Source: Anthostomella pinea
Taxonomy: Eukaryota; Ascomycota; Sordariomycetes; Xylariales; Xylariaceae
Length of the DNA stretch: 64,000 nucleotides
Assembly (NCBI GenBank): GCA_963556695.1
Contig: CAUWAG010000010.1
Coordinates: forward strand, 5,208,001-5,272,000
Direction of reading: 5' to 3'
Made by a program: the position numbers and the translations under genes. The notes beneath the pieces are model-generated. The model saw nothing but the letters and a program-made list of their open reading frames with translations. It ran no database searches and was not told the origin of the DNA. Below are positions 27,703 to 39,958 of this stretch, one piece after another (position 1 is the first letter of the stretch; each line of letters opens with the position of its first letter).

Positions 27703-28859
27703 ACGTGGATAACAAGCGAGCGGCAATTACAAGCGAACGGCAACTTTTCACTAACCTTCCAACCAACATGTCAAATAACTCGACCACAACGCATTTAATT
27801 CAATCTAATCAATCGGATTCTTCTTCTTCTGACGTTTCTATCTCTATTGTACAAGTTCGCGCATTATGGCCAGTGTTGCCGCAAACGCCACAACGTCACT
27901 CACGCGCTGCCGCCCTCCTCGAACGACGACTACCTTCACCCATTTCTTGTCTTGCCAACTCATCACTATCCTTTACAGCCTGGAGACCTACTGCATCTTC
28001 AACAGAAAGTACTCCTCTTTTCACTAGACGTTTGTTTTTTGTCCTCCGGCGTTTATTTAGTAGGTGATTGGCCTCTTCTAGCTTGCGGACCTGGGAATCA
28101 ACCAAAGCGACCTTATACATAAGACCGTATGTAGCCTTTAAAAGCGAGCTCAATGCATTAACTATTGATATAGGTGAGCTTCCCTGGTGGTTTCTGACTC
28201 GATTTCGGATATAAACCGACTGGTTTACCGCTTCGTTGATGGTGGTAGGCGTCTTTGAAGTCCAAGTAGTGGGTGGCAGATTGGGGTCTGGCGACGGTGT
28301 ATGTATCTTGGATACCATGTTTTGCGACTGCCCGAAACCACGCGCGATACGCGTCTGGATCTTCGTTCAAGACCCTCTGGTAGTCCATCCTCCGATGAAA
28401 ACGCGTCCAGAGGCCTGGTGTGCGTTTAATGAAGTTCCGCGTCCAATTCTTTCCAACGCGTCCATCCCCACGCGCTGCCAACAATTGATTCGCCATATCT
28501 TCAATATAACTGTGCCAGGCTGGAAATGCTCGCGCATCCAGGTCAAGAATAAAGGGAAAGAATGGCATTCTCTTCGGAAACCGTAAGTTTCAAAGTATTA
28601 GGCATGCTATCGCGTCGTGATGGTCGGCCGGCAATTCTAGCCTTCAAGGTATTATATGGGACATGAAAAGTCTTAGAAAGCTTGCCAATGGTAATATGAG
28701 GGCCGCGTCGCTTAGCTTGGACAGCAAGCTGTAAGTCTGATTTGCTATAGGGCAATGCCATTATTGTTAGTTGATCAATTAGGAGCCTTGATTGAAAGGT
28801 TAGGTGGCTGGTGAAATGTTGCCGTTTGCTTGTAATTGCCGCTCGCTTGTCATCCACGT
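27703..28859 (-). mobile_element. Fot/pogo deletion derivative, copy B (non-autonomous)
   Basis: 1157 bp, flanked by TA (27701-27702, 28860-28861), with inverted ends beginning ACGTGGATRACAAGC. It contains both ends of the copy A type element but lacks about 700 bp of the catalytic core; the junction is near 28297. It is almost identical to copy C (about seven differences by hand count) in opposite orientation 15.8 kb away. GC content and codons look normal, so this copy has not been hit by RIP although the surrounding DNA is AT-rich. Confidence 0.92.
27809..28761 (-). pseudogene. Truncated Fot/pogo transposase, copy B
   Basis: Starts at ATG 28761 (MALPYSKSDLQ). The psq HTH is intact. A one-base insertion relative to copy A, in the 'ctttccc' run near 28556, shifts frame before the ILDLDARAF segment. 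The second HTH (WTRNFIKRTPGLWTRF) is readable up to KHGIQDT. There the deletion joins directly to VARPQSATHY, skipping all three catalytic acidic residues and changing frame. The C-terminal part (SDELARQEMGEGSRRSRRAA) ends at a TGA, followed in frame by the zinc knuckle CGVCGNTGHNARTC. It could at most make DNA-binding fragments. Confidence 0.88.
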
Positions 28860-28861
28860 TA

Positions 28862-29589
28862 ATCTTATAAGAATAATAAAATATTTATAATTCACAAAGT
28901 ATTTAAAGTAATATACGTACTCATAAAAAGAGGCTAACGATCCGTATTACGGCGGTAAGTAGACGTATAAGTAAGCGCTAAGCAGCTATTAGACGAGTTT
29001 CAGCTAAAAGAGGTAGATCTTTCGTTTGTTATCACATCAAGGAAAATTAAAGTGATTCGCGACTTTTATAGGGATGTAAAGAAGCAAGTATCAAAAAGCT
29101 TAAAGACTTATATTTAGTAGTATTAAACGAGAGGTTAGTAGATATTATAATCTAATATAATGTCATATTAATATTAAAGAAGTAAGAAAAACGATAATTG
29201 TTAGATTCCACGGGTAGTTTATAAGATGCAACATTAAATGGTAGGAAACATAGTGGTATTTAAATTCTATTTTATTTTAAATGTAGACGTTAATAGCTTA
29301 AAAAGTTAATGTAGTTTTAATTCTTCGACATAAGTGAGGTTATATTAAGTGAAGTTGATTAATAAAAAAAGTGTTAAAAAAGAACTAAATCCAAAAAAAA
29401 GGTGCGGGGATTTTTTATATATCTTAATTATAAGGATTTCTACGTGAAGTAACGTATTAGTTACTAAGGCATTCGTTATTAAGATAAATAGTTAATAAAA
29501 AATACCTATTTATTTAATCTTATAAGTATTCTATATTATATTTTATATTATATGTTACGACCGTACTTTCAATTAGGGTCTTAAATAGG
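28862..29589. other. AT-rich, CpG-containing desert
   Basis: No gene or element end recognised. RIP-like composition. Confidence 0.55.
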
Positions 29590-29594
29590 TTTAT

Positions 29595-29796
29595 TGTTGG
29601 AACAGGCTTGAACGATCAATCATAATACTCGAGTATTGGTCAAGGTCATGATGTTGCTGATAGTTGGATTGGGCGGTCTAGCTGGACTTGCAGGTCTGGC
29701 TAAGTGTCCTCACAGTCCGGTATCTAATCTCTTATCTAATCATACATGTGGATCTGGTATGGATGGTTTGAAGGTTGGACTCGCATGGATCCAACA
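29595..29796 (+). mobile_element. Copia-like solo LTR (family 3), copy 2
   Basis: 202 bp from TGTTGGAACAGG to GGATCCAACA. The flanks TTTAT (29590-29594) and TTTGT (29797-29801) match at 4 of 5 positions and differ by one A/G transition, consistent with an aged 5-bp duplication. No internal retrotransposon sequence is present. The ORF beginning at 29636 is an artefact of the LTR. Confidence 0.86.
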
Positions 29797-29801
29797 TTTG
29801 T

Positions 29802-32800
29802 ACTTCTTTACTAATTTAAAGTGACAAAAAAAAATTTTTTTTTAGAAGGAATTTTTCTTTTTCGAGTTAGATATCTTAATATCGTTTAGTATTTTAATTA
29901 CGTAGGTATATTGTCCCATTTCCCCCCCAACTATTTATATCCCTTTTCTTTTTTCATTCTATTATTAATTAAGTTTTATTCTATAATACTGATTAATACA
30001 CCTTTATATATAATAATACTTTGCGACAGACAGATTTTCTGTTTATAATAATAATACTACGTATAATTTTACTCAATTTATAGCGTAAGTTTGAGCAGCT
30101 CAAAGTTTAGGAGGGATAAAAAGGTAACGATAAAGAATGCGAGGAGCAGGATTAAAAAAATTAGGATTTATCGATAAAAATCCCCAGTTAAGCGGTTTTT
30201 TTATTTAATATTGCTAATCTTTCATTGCTAAGTGTAAAAGGAAAGAGGGGCGCCGATAACGAATACCTTTTCAACGGCGACGATAACTGATCAAGTCACG
30301 TATTTTTAAAAACGATGATAAGTGGAAAACCGGTAACGATAACGGTTAGTTTCAGTTGTTTTACTTTTTATTTTACTTATATATGTATACTTGTTTTTTA
30401 ATATATTAATGGTCGTTTAATAGTAAGTATTAGTTTTAAAGTATGTTGATAATAATAGTAATAGTATACTTGTTTACGATAACCGTATTACATAGTTTAA
30501 TCAAACGACATTTTAAGTTTTATAGATTATAACGAAGGATTTAATAAAGTATCGTAGCACGAGCCGTTTAATAAAGATAAAGGTATTAAAAGCCTGTTAA
30601 AAATGTTAAAAGTGAGGAAAAGGTTGTTAAAGGTAAAGATAAGATTATAATATAGTTTGTAAAACCGCTAATCAAAGAGCGTGTTTTCGTCGTATTAGTT
30701 ATTTTTCGCTCCGTTTACGCATTTTTTAATAACTATGAAGTTAAAGCGCTCGATGTCTTTCCGCTTTATTATATCTAGTTTATTAAGAGTAAACTTATAG
30801 TGTATTTTTACGGTTGCGATATATTCAAAAACGAATAAAACTTAGTTGAAGGCTGTTTTTCGATCGTATTACTTTCGTTAAAAACGTTTATTAACGGTTT
30901 TAATATTTTTATTTATTCATATCGCATGTGAATGATTGATATTTTTGATATTTTTGGAAAAATTGACGTTTTGTTATTATTACGTCTTTAAAATAATCAG
31001 GTAAGTTGAAAAAACTTATAAGTTTTAAGATTATAAACGAATAAAAAGAAGCTTTAGTTTTATCAGTATTATTATAATCAAGCTAAGTAAGGTATATATT
31101 ATCAACCTTTTTAACGTCGGTTATATATTTTTTCTTATTATATTAAGACGTTATGATAGTCTTTTTATATAGTAAATAACGCTCAATCTTGACATTTGCC
31201 GAAAGTTTATTTCGACTGGAAATCTCGACTAGACCTGAGTAGATATAAGCCCTAGTTTTCTTCGAAATCTTTTACTAATATATTTTAATAGGTATGCCGA
31301 TGAAACATTCTAGCTTTTTCTAGTTTCGGGTTAGCGTACCGGATGACTAGTTTTGTATCATTTCGTCTAAGTTATATCGAAAATGCGCTATAAACGTTAT
31401 AGATTTTATACGATATATATAAAACAAGAAAAAGGATAGATAGTATGGGAATTAATATAAGTAGGAGACATAGATACTTTACTATTATAGCTTAATTAAA
31501 TGTGCTTCTTAGTTTCGCGCGTTGTCTAACTTCAAATATAACTTAAACTAAACGTGACCTGTATATAACGTACACGTGATCCTAGAACTAGAAATGCGGA
31601 CATTCTTTACATACGGACCTTTTACCGATAATATTTGTTTCGGCGATAATAATTATCAAGCTAAACAATCATGATTAAGCCTAACAATCTTTATGTTTCG
31701 CTTCGTAATTCCGCTACGGTAATACTGAGCATATATACCGACCGTATATTTAAGCAACCTAAAATTTAATATTATATTTCATTTACGATACATATTACTA
31801 CCCGGCATTAAATAAAAGAGATTATATACTGTAAAATAACATATTAAGTTTAAGATAATTTAAATCCGGTTTTAATATATTACACGTTAAAAAATAAAGT
31901 CGTATAATATATATAATACTTATAGCGCTATTAAATTAAAAATTATAAAACGAAAAGTTTATAATGATGATAAATTTAGTTAACTTAAACAAGATCGATC
32001 TGATGAATATTAATACCAATAATAAAAATAAAAATAATAAGAATGAATTCAAAATGAGATTGAGATTATTTAAATGGAAAATATAAATAACGTAATTAAA
32101 AGTTCTACTTAATATTACGAATATAACATACGTCATTATTTTTGGAGAAGAATAAACTAATTGCTAGTTTTTTTTAACATTGTTTAATATTAATAGCTAT
32201 AATACCGTGTAAGCCGGGTAGAACTGAATTTGTTGGAATTTAATTAAAATCAAGTATAATTGTAATATTTATCAAGCATTAGTTTAAAAGGATTGAAGTA
32301 GTTCAATTTTATATACAGGTATTTTTAAGATATAATATAAACTTATTAAAGCGATTAGAACAAAGTAATGTTATAACTTTAAGTATTATTTTACTTATTA
32401 CAAAGCACAAATCTTATAAATCGTTTATTTATAACTTGTTTTACAACTTAAACTATTCTAGATAACATTTAACTAATAATAAATAAGCTTTATTTACTAT
32501 GAAAACTAAGCTTATAGCTTAATAAGTCGTGTTTTAAACGATAGTAAAAATAACACAATTTTTTGAACAAGTTTAGAATAAAAGATAAAGGTAAATTTAT
32601 TTATTTACAAACTAACATCTATCACGTTATCAAACAAACTTATTATATATATGGAAATTTAATATTTGAGTTTGTTGTAGATTTTTCCGTAAACTAATTA
32701 AAGAGACTTATAAAAGATAGACTTAACGCCGGTATTAGCACGTAAAAAGAGTTATCTGCCGTTATTAGCTATATAATAAAGCTTTATAACCTTTTTCTAC

Positions 32801-34256
32801 GAAATACGGTTAACAATTATAAGCTATAAATAAATAATATTGACTGATTAACTTATGTTTATTTTAAAATCTTTGTTCATGATAGTGTTTGAAAATGTAT
32901 CTCCATGAGCCCGTAGTGAAAAATAAATAAAAAAGGCGGCTTGTTAAAATGATTATATTAGTAGGTCATTTTTCCATGAACTTATTGAAAACAAACATAA
33001 AAATTAAATAAAAGCTAAACTATATGTTAAAGTTTAGATCTTTATTAATATATATTAAGGTATTAAATATAATATTAAACCTCTTCCAGGTATAAATCAA
33101 TGAACGACCCGTTTTTATATTTAAGTTAATTATACTGTATCGTTCATCTTTAAATATAGCTTTTAGCTATTTCTGGTTGCACTTTGTAGCTATTTAATAC
33201 GTCGGGCGTGTACCCCGGGCTTTATTTAGATTAGCCGTTTATTACTTGTTAGTCGCTTTTAATTTCAATATACTTATCCAGTAGCCTTTACGTCGCTTTA
33301 TCAAGCTTGCTTAGTAACTTTTAATTCAAAAACATTTAATGCCTGTTGAATCTTAATATCTTAAATTTTATATAAATTTTTGTTCGGTTTTAAAAAATAT
33401 TTTTATCATTATATTAAAAACGAGCCCTTTCTAAAATGTGCTTTTAAAAGAAGAATGGCGTATTTAGTCTATTAATTACTCTAAGATTATTAATGTTGCC
33501 GTGATAAGTACTTACTTTAATACATTCATAAGGCGATATCGTTTTATACCAGTAAACGTTAACTTCGTTAAACTGCCGTAACCTTATAATTTAAAGGGAT
33601 TATTAAAGAATCTTAGCGTTATATACTTAGTATTCAAAGCGAGACGAAAGTCTTTTTAACTTAAGTTAATGACATAAATAAGAAGAAGGAAAATAGATTT
33701 AGCTTTTATTAGGCTTTTAAATAACTTATAGTAATAAACACGCTTCGCAGCGTGAAGTCGTAGACTTTATTACTACTTAGATTTACGCTTATATTCTAGC
33801 CGCGCGGGTTTAAAAGAAGTTTTAACCACGTAATTAAGATAGTCGCCAGTAAAAAAGAAAACTAAAACTACAGGTTATATTAAGAAGTCTTTTTTTACTT
33901 ATGATTTTAAACGTAAAGATATAGCCTTTATACTATGTCCATTCTTTTAAACTAAACCATTCAATCTTACTAAGTTTATATACCTTGTTATTATAACCTA
34001 CAATAACTCGAAATATATTATTAAGACTACCTAAGCATATTAATACTACTATTTGAGTTTAAAGATATTAATAATTAGCTTCCAATTAGGGTAGCTTCTT
34101 AAGGCTTAAAATAATATAACATTAAAAAAGGCTACATATAACTGTTATATTTATTAAAAGACACGCTTAATATCTTAAAGAAAAAAACCTTTATCATATA
34201 TGTTAATTATGAGCTTTTTACCTTTTTTAATATTGAAGGTATTTACGGTTAACAAA
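29802..34256. other. 4.5-kb AT-rich desert with possible relics
   Basis: No supportable gene. Parts (30.1-31.8 kb, 33.1-34.2 kb) are rich in CpG and TpA, like erased elements. A GC-richer patch at 31500-31620 contains GAAATGCGGACA (31591-31602), shared inverted with 9109-9120. A hairpin with arms CACGCT/AGCGTG, inside longer arms AGTAATAAA/TTTATTACT, lies at about 33727-33777. The ORF at 31936-32136 (-) is AT-driven. Confidence 0.5.
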
Positions 34257-34869
34257 CAGGGTGGTGATTTAGTTACTAATTAGTTTTGAATGGGTTAATA
34301 CCGTAACTAAAACAACCATAATTAGTTAAGTTGTGAACTAAGTCTAACTACATTAATTAGTCTAGTAACTATAAAAGATTATAGACTACAATATAAAACT
34401 TCAATGTTGAAATTTAAGCTTTGAAACTTAATTTATGGCTTTTAAAATTGGTTTATAGCTTTTCAAATAAGGCTAGGAACAAGGGTCTTAAAACTATTTA
34501 AATATATATTGTGAAGCTAATATTCAGGTTTTAGATTAAACTTTTGCGAAAAATTAATTTGATTTCTAAATTAAATGTTTTCATAGTGTTTCACTAAAAA
34601 CTTTTTTAACGTTCATTCAATTTTCCTTCATTCTGAAAAATTAGGACATTAAATACGGGTTATAAACCCGGTTTCAGTTTTTCTCAAATTGGAAATAAGC
34701 TTTTGTATCAATATTTTATATAATAAATTTATATATAATTTTACATGCAGTTGTTAACTAGTTATTAATAGTCTGTTTATTAAAGTTAGTTTGTAAAGTA
34801 ACTAAAACTATAAGAGTTAATTAGTAACTACAAAGTAACAACAAACTATAGACTATAATCACCACCTTG
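34257..34869 (+). mobile_element. MT1 element, copy 4 (best-preserved ends)
   Basis: 613 bp. The left end reads CAGGGTGGTGATTTAGTTAC and the right end, reverse-complemented, reads CAAGGTGGTGATTATAGTC. Its interior aligns with copy 2 in the same orientation, including the 'ttttatataataaa' block (34718-34733 versus 20005-20020) and the internal palindrome (about 34656-34675). No coding sequence. The flanks TTAACAAA and TGAATAAT are not a clear duplication. Confidence 0.68.
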
Positions 34870-35189
34870 TGAATAATTAAACAAGCTTTATATATTAGAC
34901 GTTTGTATTTTATAAATAAAAGGTAGGTAAAACGTAATTATAACCGCATTTTCCGCACATGGTTTTCATGTATAAAATCGAGCTTATAAAGTTTAATATC
35001 ATTGGTAAAATAAATATATAACGTTAAAAGGATAGTATTAAAAGTTATAGAGGTTCTTCTTAAGGAAAAAAAATAGAAAAAATAAGTTAAAGGCTTATAT
35101 TAATAGACTTATTATTAAGGATTATAAAAGTATTCTTGCTATGTATATGTAAGTTTATCAATAAGATATTAAAGTTATATTAGATCCGA
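34870..35189. other. AT-rich, unassigned
   Basis: Nothing recognisable between MT1 copy 4 and R1 copy b. Confidence 0.5.
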
Positions 35190-36330
35190 ATAATATTATT
35201 AATAATGTTAAAACCGCCTTATCAGGTACATAAAGCGGTTTATAACGGCCGTTAGTCGGCTATTAATTAAGTTAATCTAGGTCTAAATATCTTTCCATGT
35301 ACGTGTCTTATAATAATTAATCAAATAATCGAAATACCAATGTTAATGCTAATGATAATCGTTAGCCGATTTATTCGATATGTTATTTTGTGCTAATAAC
35401 GATCTTTTTAAGAAGATTAACCTCAAATTATCGACCCGAATTTAGATTATGAGCCGAACATTTTAGGGTTTTAATTAAAGTTATAAGATTATTTTAGTTT
35501 TTGATTTAAATCTTAATTACTGGCAAGTTTTATGATTCGCGTAACGTTACGATTTAGGGTTTAATAGTATTGTACGAGTTATTTATTGAGATTTGTTGGT
35601 AACTTCATATTATAAACGCGATATGAGTTTTTATATTGGCGGAAATTATAAACTTGATTCTTTTCGGCATTTCATTAACATAACACTCTGTTTTCTTTCT
35701 TAATAAGTAAGATGAAAAAGTAGTTTACCATTAATTTCGATATAGTAAAGCTTAGAGTTAATAGGTCGTTTGACGAGAAAAAAACGGATTGGTGAATTTA
35801 TATCAACATTTTTATTGTTATTTAGTCGTTTTATTAAATTTGGTAATAAGACACATAGTTATAACAATGTTTTAAATAGTGTTTATAAAGGAAAAGAAGA
35901 ACGGCCATTTCATACGCGTTGGATAAGGTTTTCATTACGATCGGTTAGCTATTCGAATTAATAAGTCCTTTGTCTTAATTTAAACTGTTGTATCCGTAAT
36001 TAGATTAAAGTTCAAGACTTTTTCAACGTGACTTCGGTAAGTTTTACAGCGGCTTTGAGATTTATAGCTATTTAATACATCGTGATTTAATAGGTTCATA
36101 AATTGTTTATTATTAATTATTTCTTCGCGCGATTAGCAGCGATTGTTATAAACGCCTGATATATTCAAGGCCATTTTATACGTTTACTCAAGTCGTAAAG
36201 TAATTTTTATTAAATAAAGCGATAAGTAAAGCTTTTTAATATGTTTTAAAGGGGCTTCAACGGCACTTAGAAGCAGTGACGGAAAAGACAGTTTTTAGTT
36301 ATTTATTAAAGTTCAAGTGTTATTAAAATA
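35190..36330 (+). repeat. Relic repeat R1, copy b (uninterrupted)
   Basis: About 1.14 kb collinear with R1 copy a once the inserted Tc1 and LTR are removed. It carries uninterrupted sequence at both insertion points: GTGCTAATAACG near 35389 for Tc1 and a single GATAT near 36158 for the solo LTR. The ORF at 35770-35961 lies inside and has no recognisable domain. Confidence 0.6.
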
Positions 36331-39300
36331 CGCTGTGTAAATATTGAACTTTAAAACGAGAAGAAAGAGAAAGAAAATAAAACCTATTATTTACGTTAAG
36401 TTTAATTGAGCGGAAATAGTGGATTAAGATTGTTAAAAGATGTTTATAACATTAAAACGTTTATAAGTATTTTTAGACCGAGTTAAAAATCGTGATAAGG
36501 TAAGATTCCATGTATTGTTTAATTAAGTATAAAACTTTGAACTTTGAAAAGGAAAAGTTTAATATTGTTATAATAGGGTTTAAAAGGGTCTTTAATAAAT
36601 GAAAGGATTTCAAATATCTTCAAGGTAGCTTTTAATAAGTTTGGTTTGTTTCGAAAAACCTTTTATATATGACATAATATATCAACTTGTAATAATGATA
36701 AATGTTTTCAATTTTATGTTTAAGCTATTTATAATATGTTTGCTTTAAATCTTATATGTTTTTAAAGAGTTGATTTATTTATTTATTATTATATGTAAGC
36801 CTTTCATTATTAATTTTATGAGCTTGTTTTCTTAAACTGCGTCTTGAGTATTTTTTAATGTTATTTATTCCCTTTTTAAATGTAAGAAGTGTATTTCGTG
36901 AAATCTTTTATATTTAAGATCATTATCGCTTTAATTGAAGACAAAAATACTGAGATCATTTTTTTACACCAATTTAAATAATTCGTTTATACCTAGTAGA
37001 AGCCGAGAGCTATTAAAAATAAAGATTTTCATTATCAACGTTTTATTTACTTTTTATTATAGTATTAATTTAATGAAAGTATTTTATAGAATTCTACAAA
37101 CATTATTTTATATATTGACGTTGAGAACATTTATATAAGTTTAATATTTGTATTATGTAAATAATAAACATAAAGATTCAAAGGTTTGAAATATATTTAA
37201 TAGTTCTTATAACTGAAATATAATAGGATTGAGTCACTCTTATTTAAGATCCGTAATAGTTGCTTTTTTAAAATAAGGTACGAAAAGAAGTGTTTGATAA
37301 ATGTTAATGGATTTTTTTACTACGTAATTGAATTTTTTAAAATTAATGTACTCAGGAATAAAAGAAAAGGGAGACTTTATAGTTTAAGACCTTACTTATA
37401 TGCAATGTTTTTGAAACGTTTATAAACGTTAGAAATGTAAAAACGAGCGAATATGTTAGTATGTTTATTTTTAGAATACATAAATAGTTTTCTACGTTAA
37501 TGAGTTAATTATGTTAAGTAAAGATAGTAAATAAGGTAATCCTGGATTTAAGTTGCGCGGATTTTTTGAAACTAAGTAAGAAGTTAAAAACTGCTTATGC
37601 AACTTAAAGAATTTAGATAGGTTTAAAAGGGACTTGTTATTAATAGTCCACTTTAAAAAAGAATTTTGATGGCCAATGAGAAATAAAATATATTTTTAGC
37701 TAAAAGTTTTACTTAAGTAACAAATGTAATAATTTATTTAAAGATTTTTCAATTGGTATTGAAATTAAATTATTCAATTCCTCTGCTTTGAGTTTCGCTA
37801 TATCATCCCGAAAAAAACCTCTTCATCAAACCGAAAGCCTTAACAACTTATAATAAAGAAGACCGGAATTAATTATTCTCTTCTATTTTCCCTGTTTATA
37901 TATCTTCAAGTGATTTATACTTTTTTAATATATATAACTTATATGTTTCTTAATCACCATTTCCTGTTTTTCAGAACATTAATAAATACATTTAGGTATA
38001 AGATCAATATGTTTTTTGAATATGAGGCTTTTATTATCTATATACTTAATTTATTATATTAAGGTATAGGTTTGTCGGAAAATCTTTGTAAATTTAATCA
38101 CGTATTAAATGTAATAATTTTATAAAGAACTTTAAAGGTAGAAAGCTTCTCCGAGTGATATTTAGCTTTTAATTTAGAAGCGAATTCGACTTTAACTAAG
38201 GTATTCTTAGGTATTAAAAACGAAGCTTATTGGGAAGACTTAAAAAAACCGTACATAAACAAATTAAAACCAACCATTGTTAAGAAAAAGGCTTAAGCTG
38301 TTAAATATCATTAAAGATAAAAATAAGCCTAATTAAAGCGCAAAGCGTTTCACCATAAAAACAAAGCTTAATTAAACATTTTTTTTCAAAACTCAACATG
38401 TAGAAAATAAAAATAAAACGATCGTTATTAGCTTTATTTAAATAGATTGAAACGAAAATATCGATAGCATATTCAATACCGTTTTAAAAATAAGCTGAGA
38501 AATTCGATAATAAAAAATGACTTGTTCAATTAACTTAGAAGGAAAAAAGCACGTGGATATTATTAATAATGATTAATTTAAAACTTTATAATAAAGGACA
38601 AAGTCTTTATTTTATTTAAGGATAAGATTGTTACAAAATTACAACTTATTATACAAATACCTGTCATTCTTTTAACAGTAATATATACGGGTTGTAACGT
38701 AAAAACCCTTTTACTTTTTTTTTATACCTTACTTTTTCTTATTAGTAAACCCCTCTTCATCAAGTTTGAGATATAGCTTTTATTATTGACATAGTTTAAA
38801 AAATAATCCTGATGAATCTGCGACCAATGACGAAAAGATTACTTATATTTTTTTAATTATCTTGATACAACCAAGATAAAGAAGAACTATTTTATTGTTT
38901 TTCGGAACGGTTTTTTTAAATTTAATTTTTTTATAATATTGTAAGTTTTAACGAGTTGTATTCGTACGTTTTGCTTTTATAATAGTTAATAGAATAAACA
39001 TCTCTGACTTGATAGATAAATTGGTTTGTTGAAAGATAATCAACAACCTTGAAGACTTAAAATAAAACTTTAAACCTGAAACGACTTTTTCAAGCTGCTT
39101 TTCTAGGAAATAGCTTTTTTTTTTCAACGCCGCTGAATATTGTAATATTTAGATAATTAATTTTGCTATAAGGAGTAGAAGAAAAACCTAGTCATAAATA
39201 AATTTTATGTTTAATCATCAAGGGATGGTATTTCATTGATTACAACCAGAGTTATTAAAGCCTTGAACATATATGTAAAAATCAATAGGATAAGATTAAA

Positions 39301-39746
39301 ACTATTTCAATTAATATTATTATCGATGCTATAAAAGCTTCGAAGGCTTAAATGTCTGCTAAATAATAATCTTTGAAAAGACTAAGAAAATAAAAGTAAA
39401 ATTTGTGGTTATATATAAATACTATTTAGGTTTTTAATATATGGTTAAAAAAGCGATTTTTAACCGATTATATAATAGGTAATAACGAATATTTTCGATT
39501 CACAAAATGTTTTTTAAGTATAGGTATAAGTACGTACCTAGTCGTAAATTTAAAGTTCGTAATAAAAATCTTATAATATTTTAAAATTAATAAGATTTAT
39601 AAATTCAAACCAACTTAATATATGAAATTTGATGATATCATAATACACTTTATTATTGTAACCTTTATACCGCATTCTTAGGTTTAGACTTATATAATTA
39701 ATAATTGTTTGTTATTAGTAATAGATGTAAAGTACAATATTATATT
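36331..39746. other. 3.4-kb AT-rich desert
   Basis: No genes or element ends recognised. The ORF at 36935-37138 (+) is AT-rich and motif-free. Confidence 0.6.
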
Positions 39747-39751
39747 ATGAA

Positions 39752-39953
39752 TGTTGGGACAGGCTTGAACGATCAATCATAATACTCGAGTATTGGGTCA
39801 ATGTCATGATGTTGCTGATGGTTGGATTCTGGGGTCTAGGTGGACTCGCAGGTCTGTCTAAGTGACCTCACAATCCGGTATCTAATCTCTTATCTAATCA
39901 TACATGTGGGTTCGGTATGGATGGTTTGAATGTAGAATCGCATGGATCCAACA
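39752..39953 (+). mobile_element. Copia-like solo LTR (family 3), copy 3
   Basis: 202 bp from TGTTGGGACAGG to GGATCCAACA, flanked by a perfect 5-bp duplication ATGAA (39747-39751, 39954-39958). This is the cleanest member of the family and fixes its boundaries. It is a solo LTR, presumably left by LTR-LTR recombination. Confidence 0.93.
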
Positions 39954-39958
39954 ATGAA

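Noticed and set aside
33727..33777. Hairpin as transcription terminator or attachment site
   Set aside because: It lies in gene-free AT-rich DNA where inverted repeats are common, and nothing nearby would use it.
34249..34877. 8-bp target duplication proving MT1 is hAT
   Set aside because: TTAACAAA and TGAATAAT differ at three positions, two of them transversions, and the other copies are no better.
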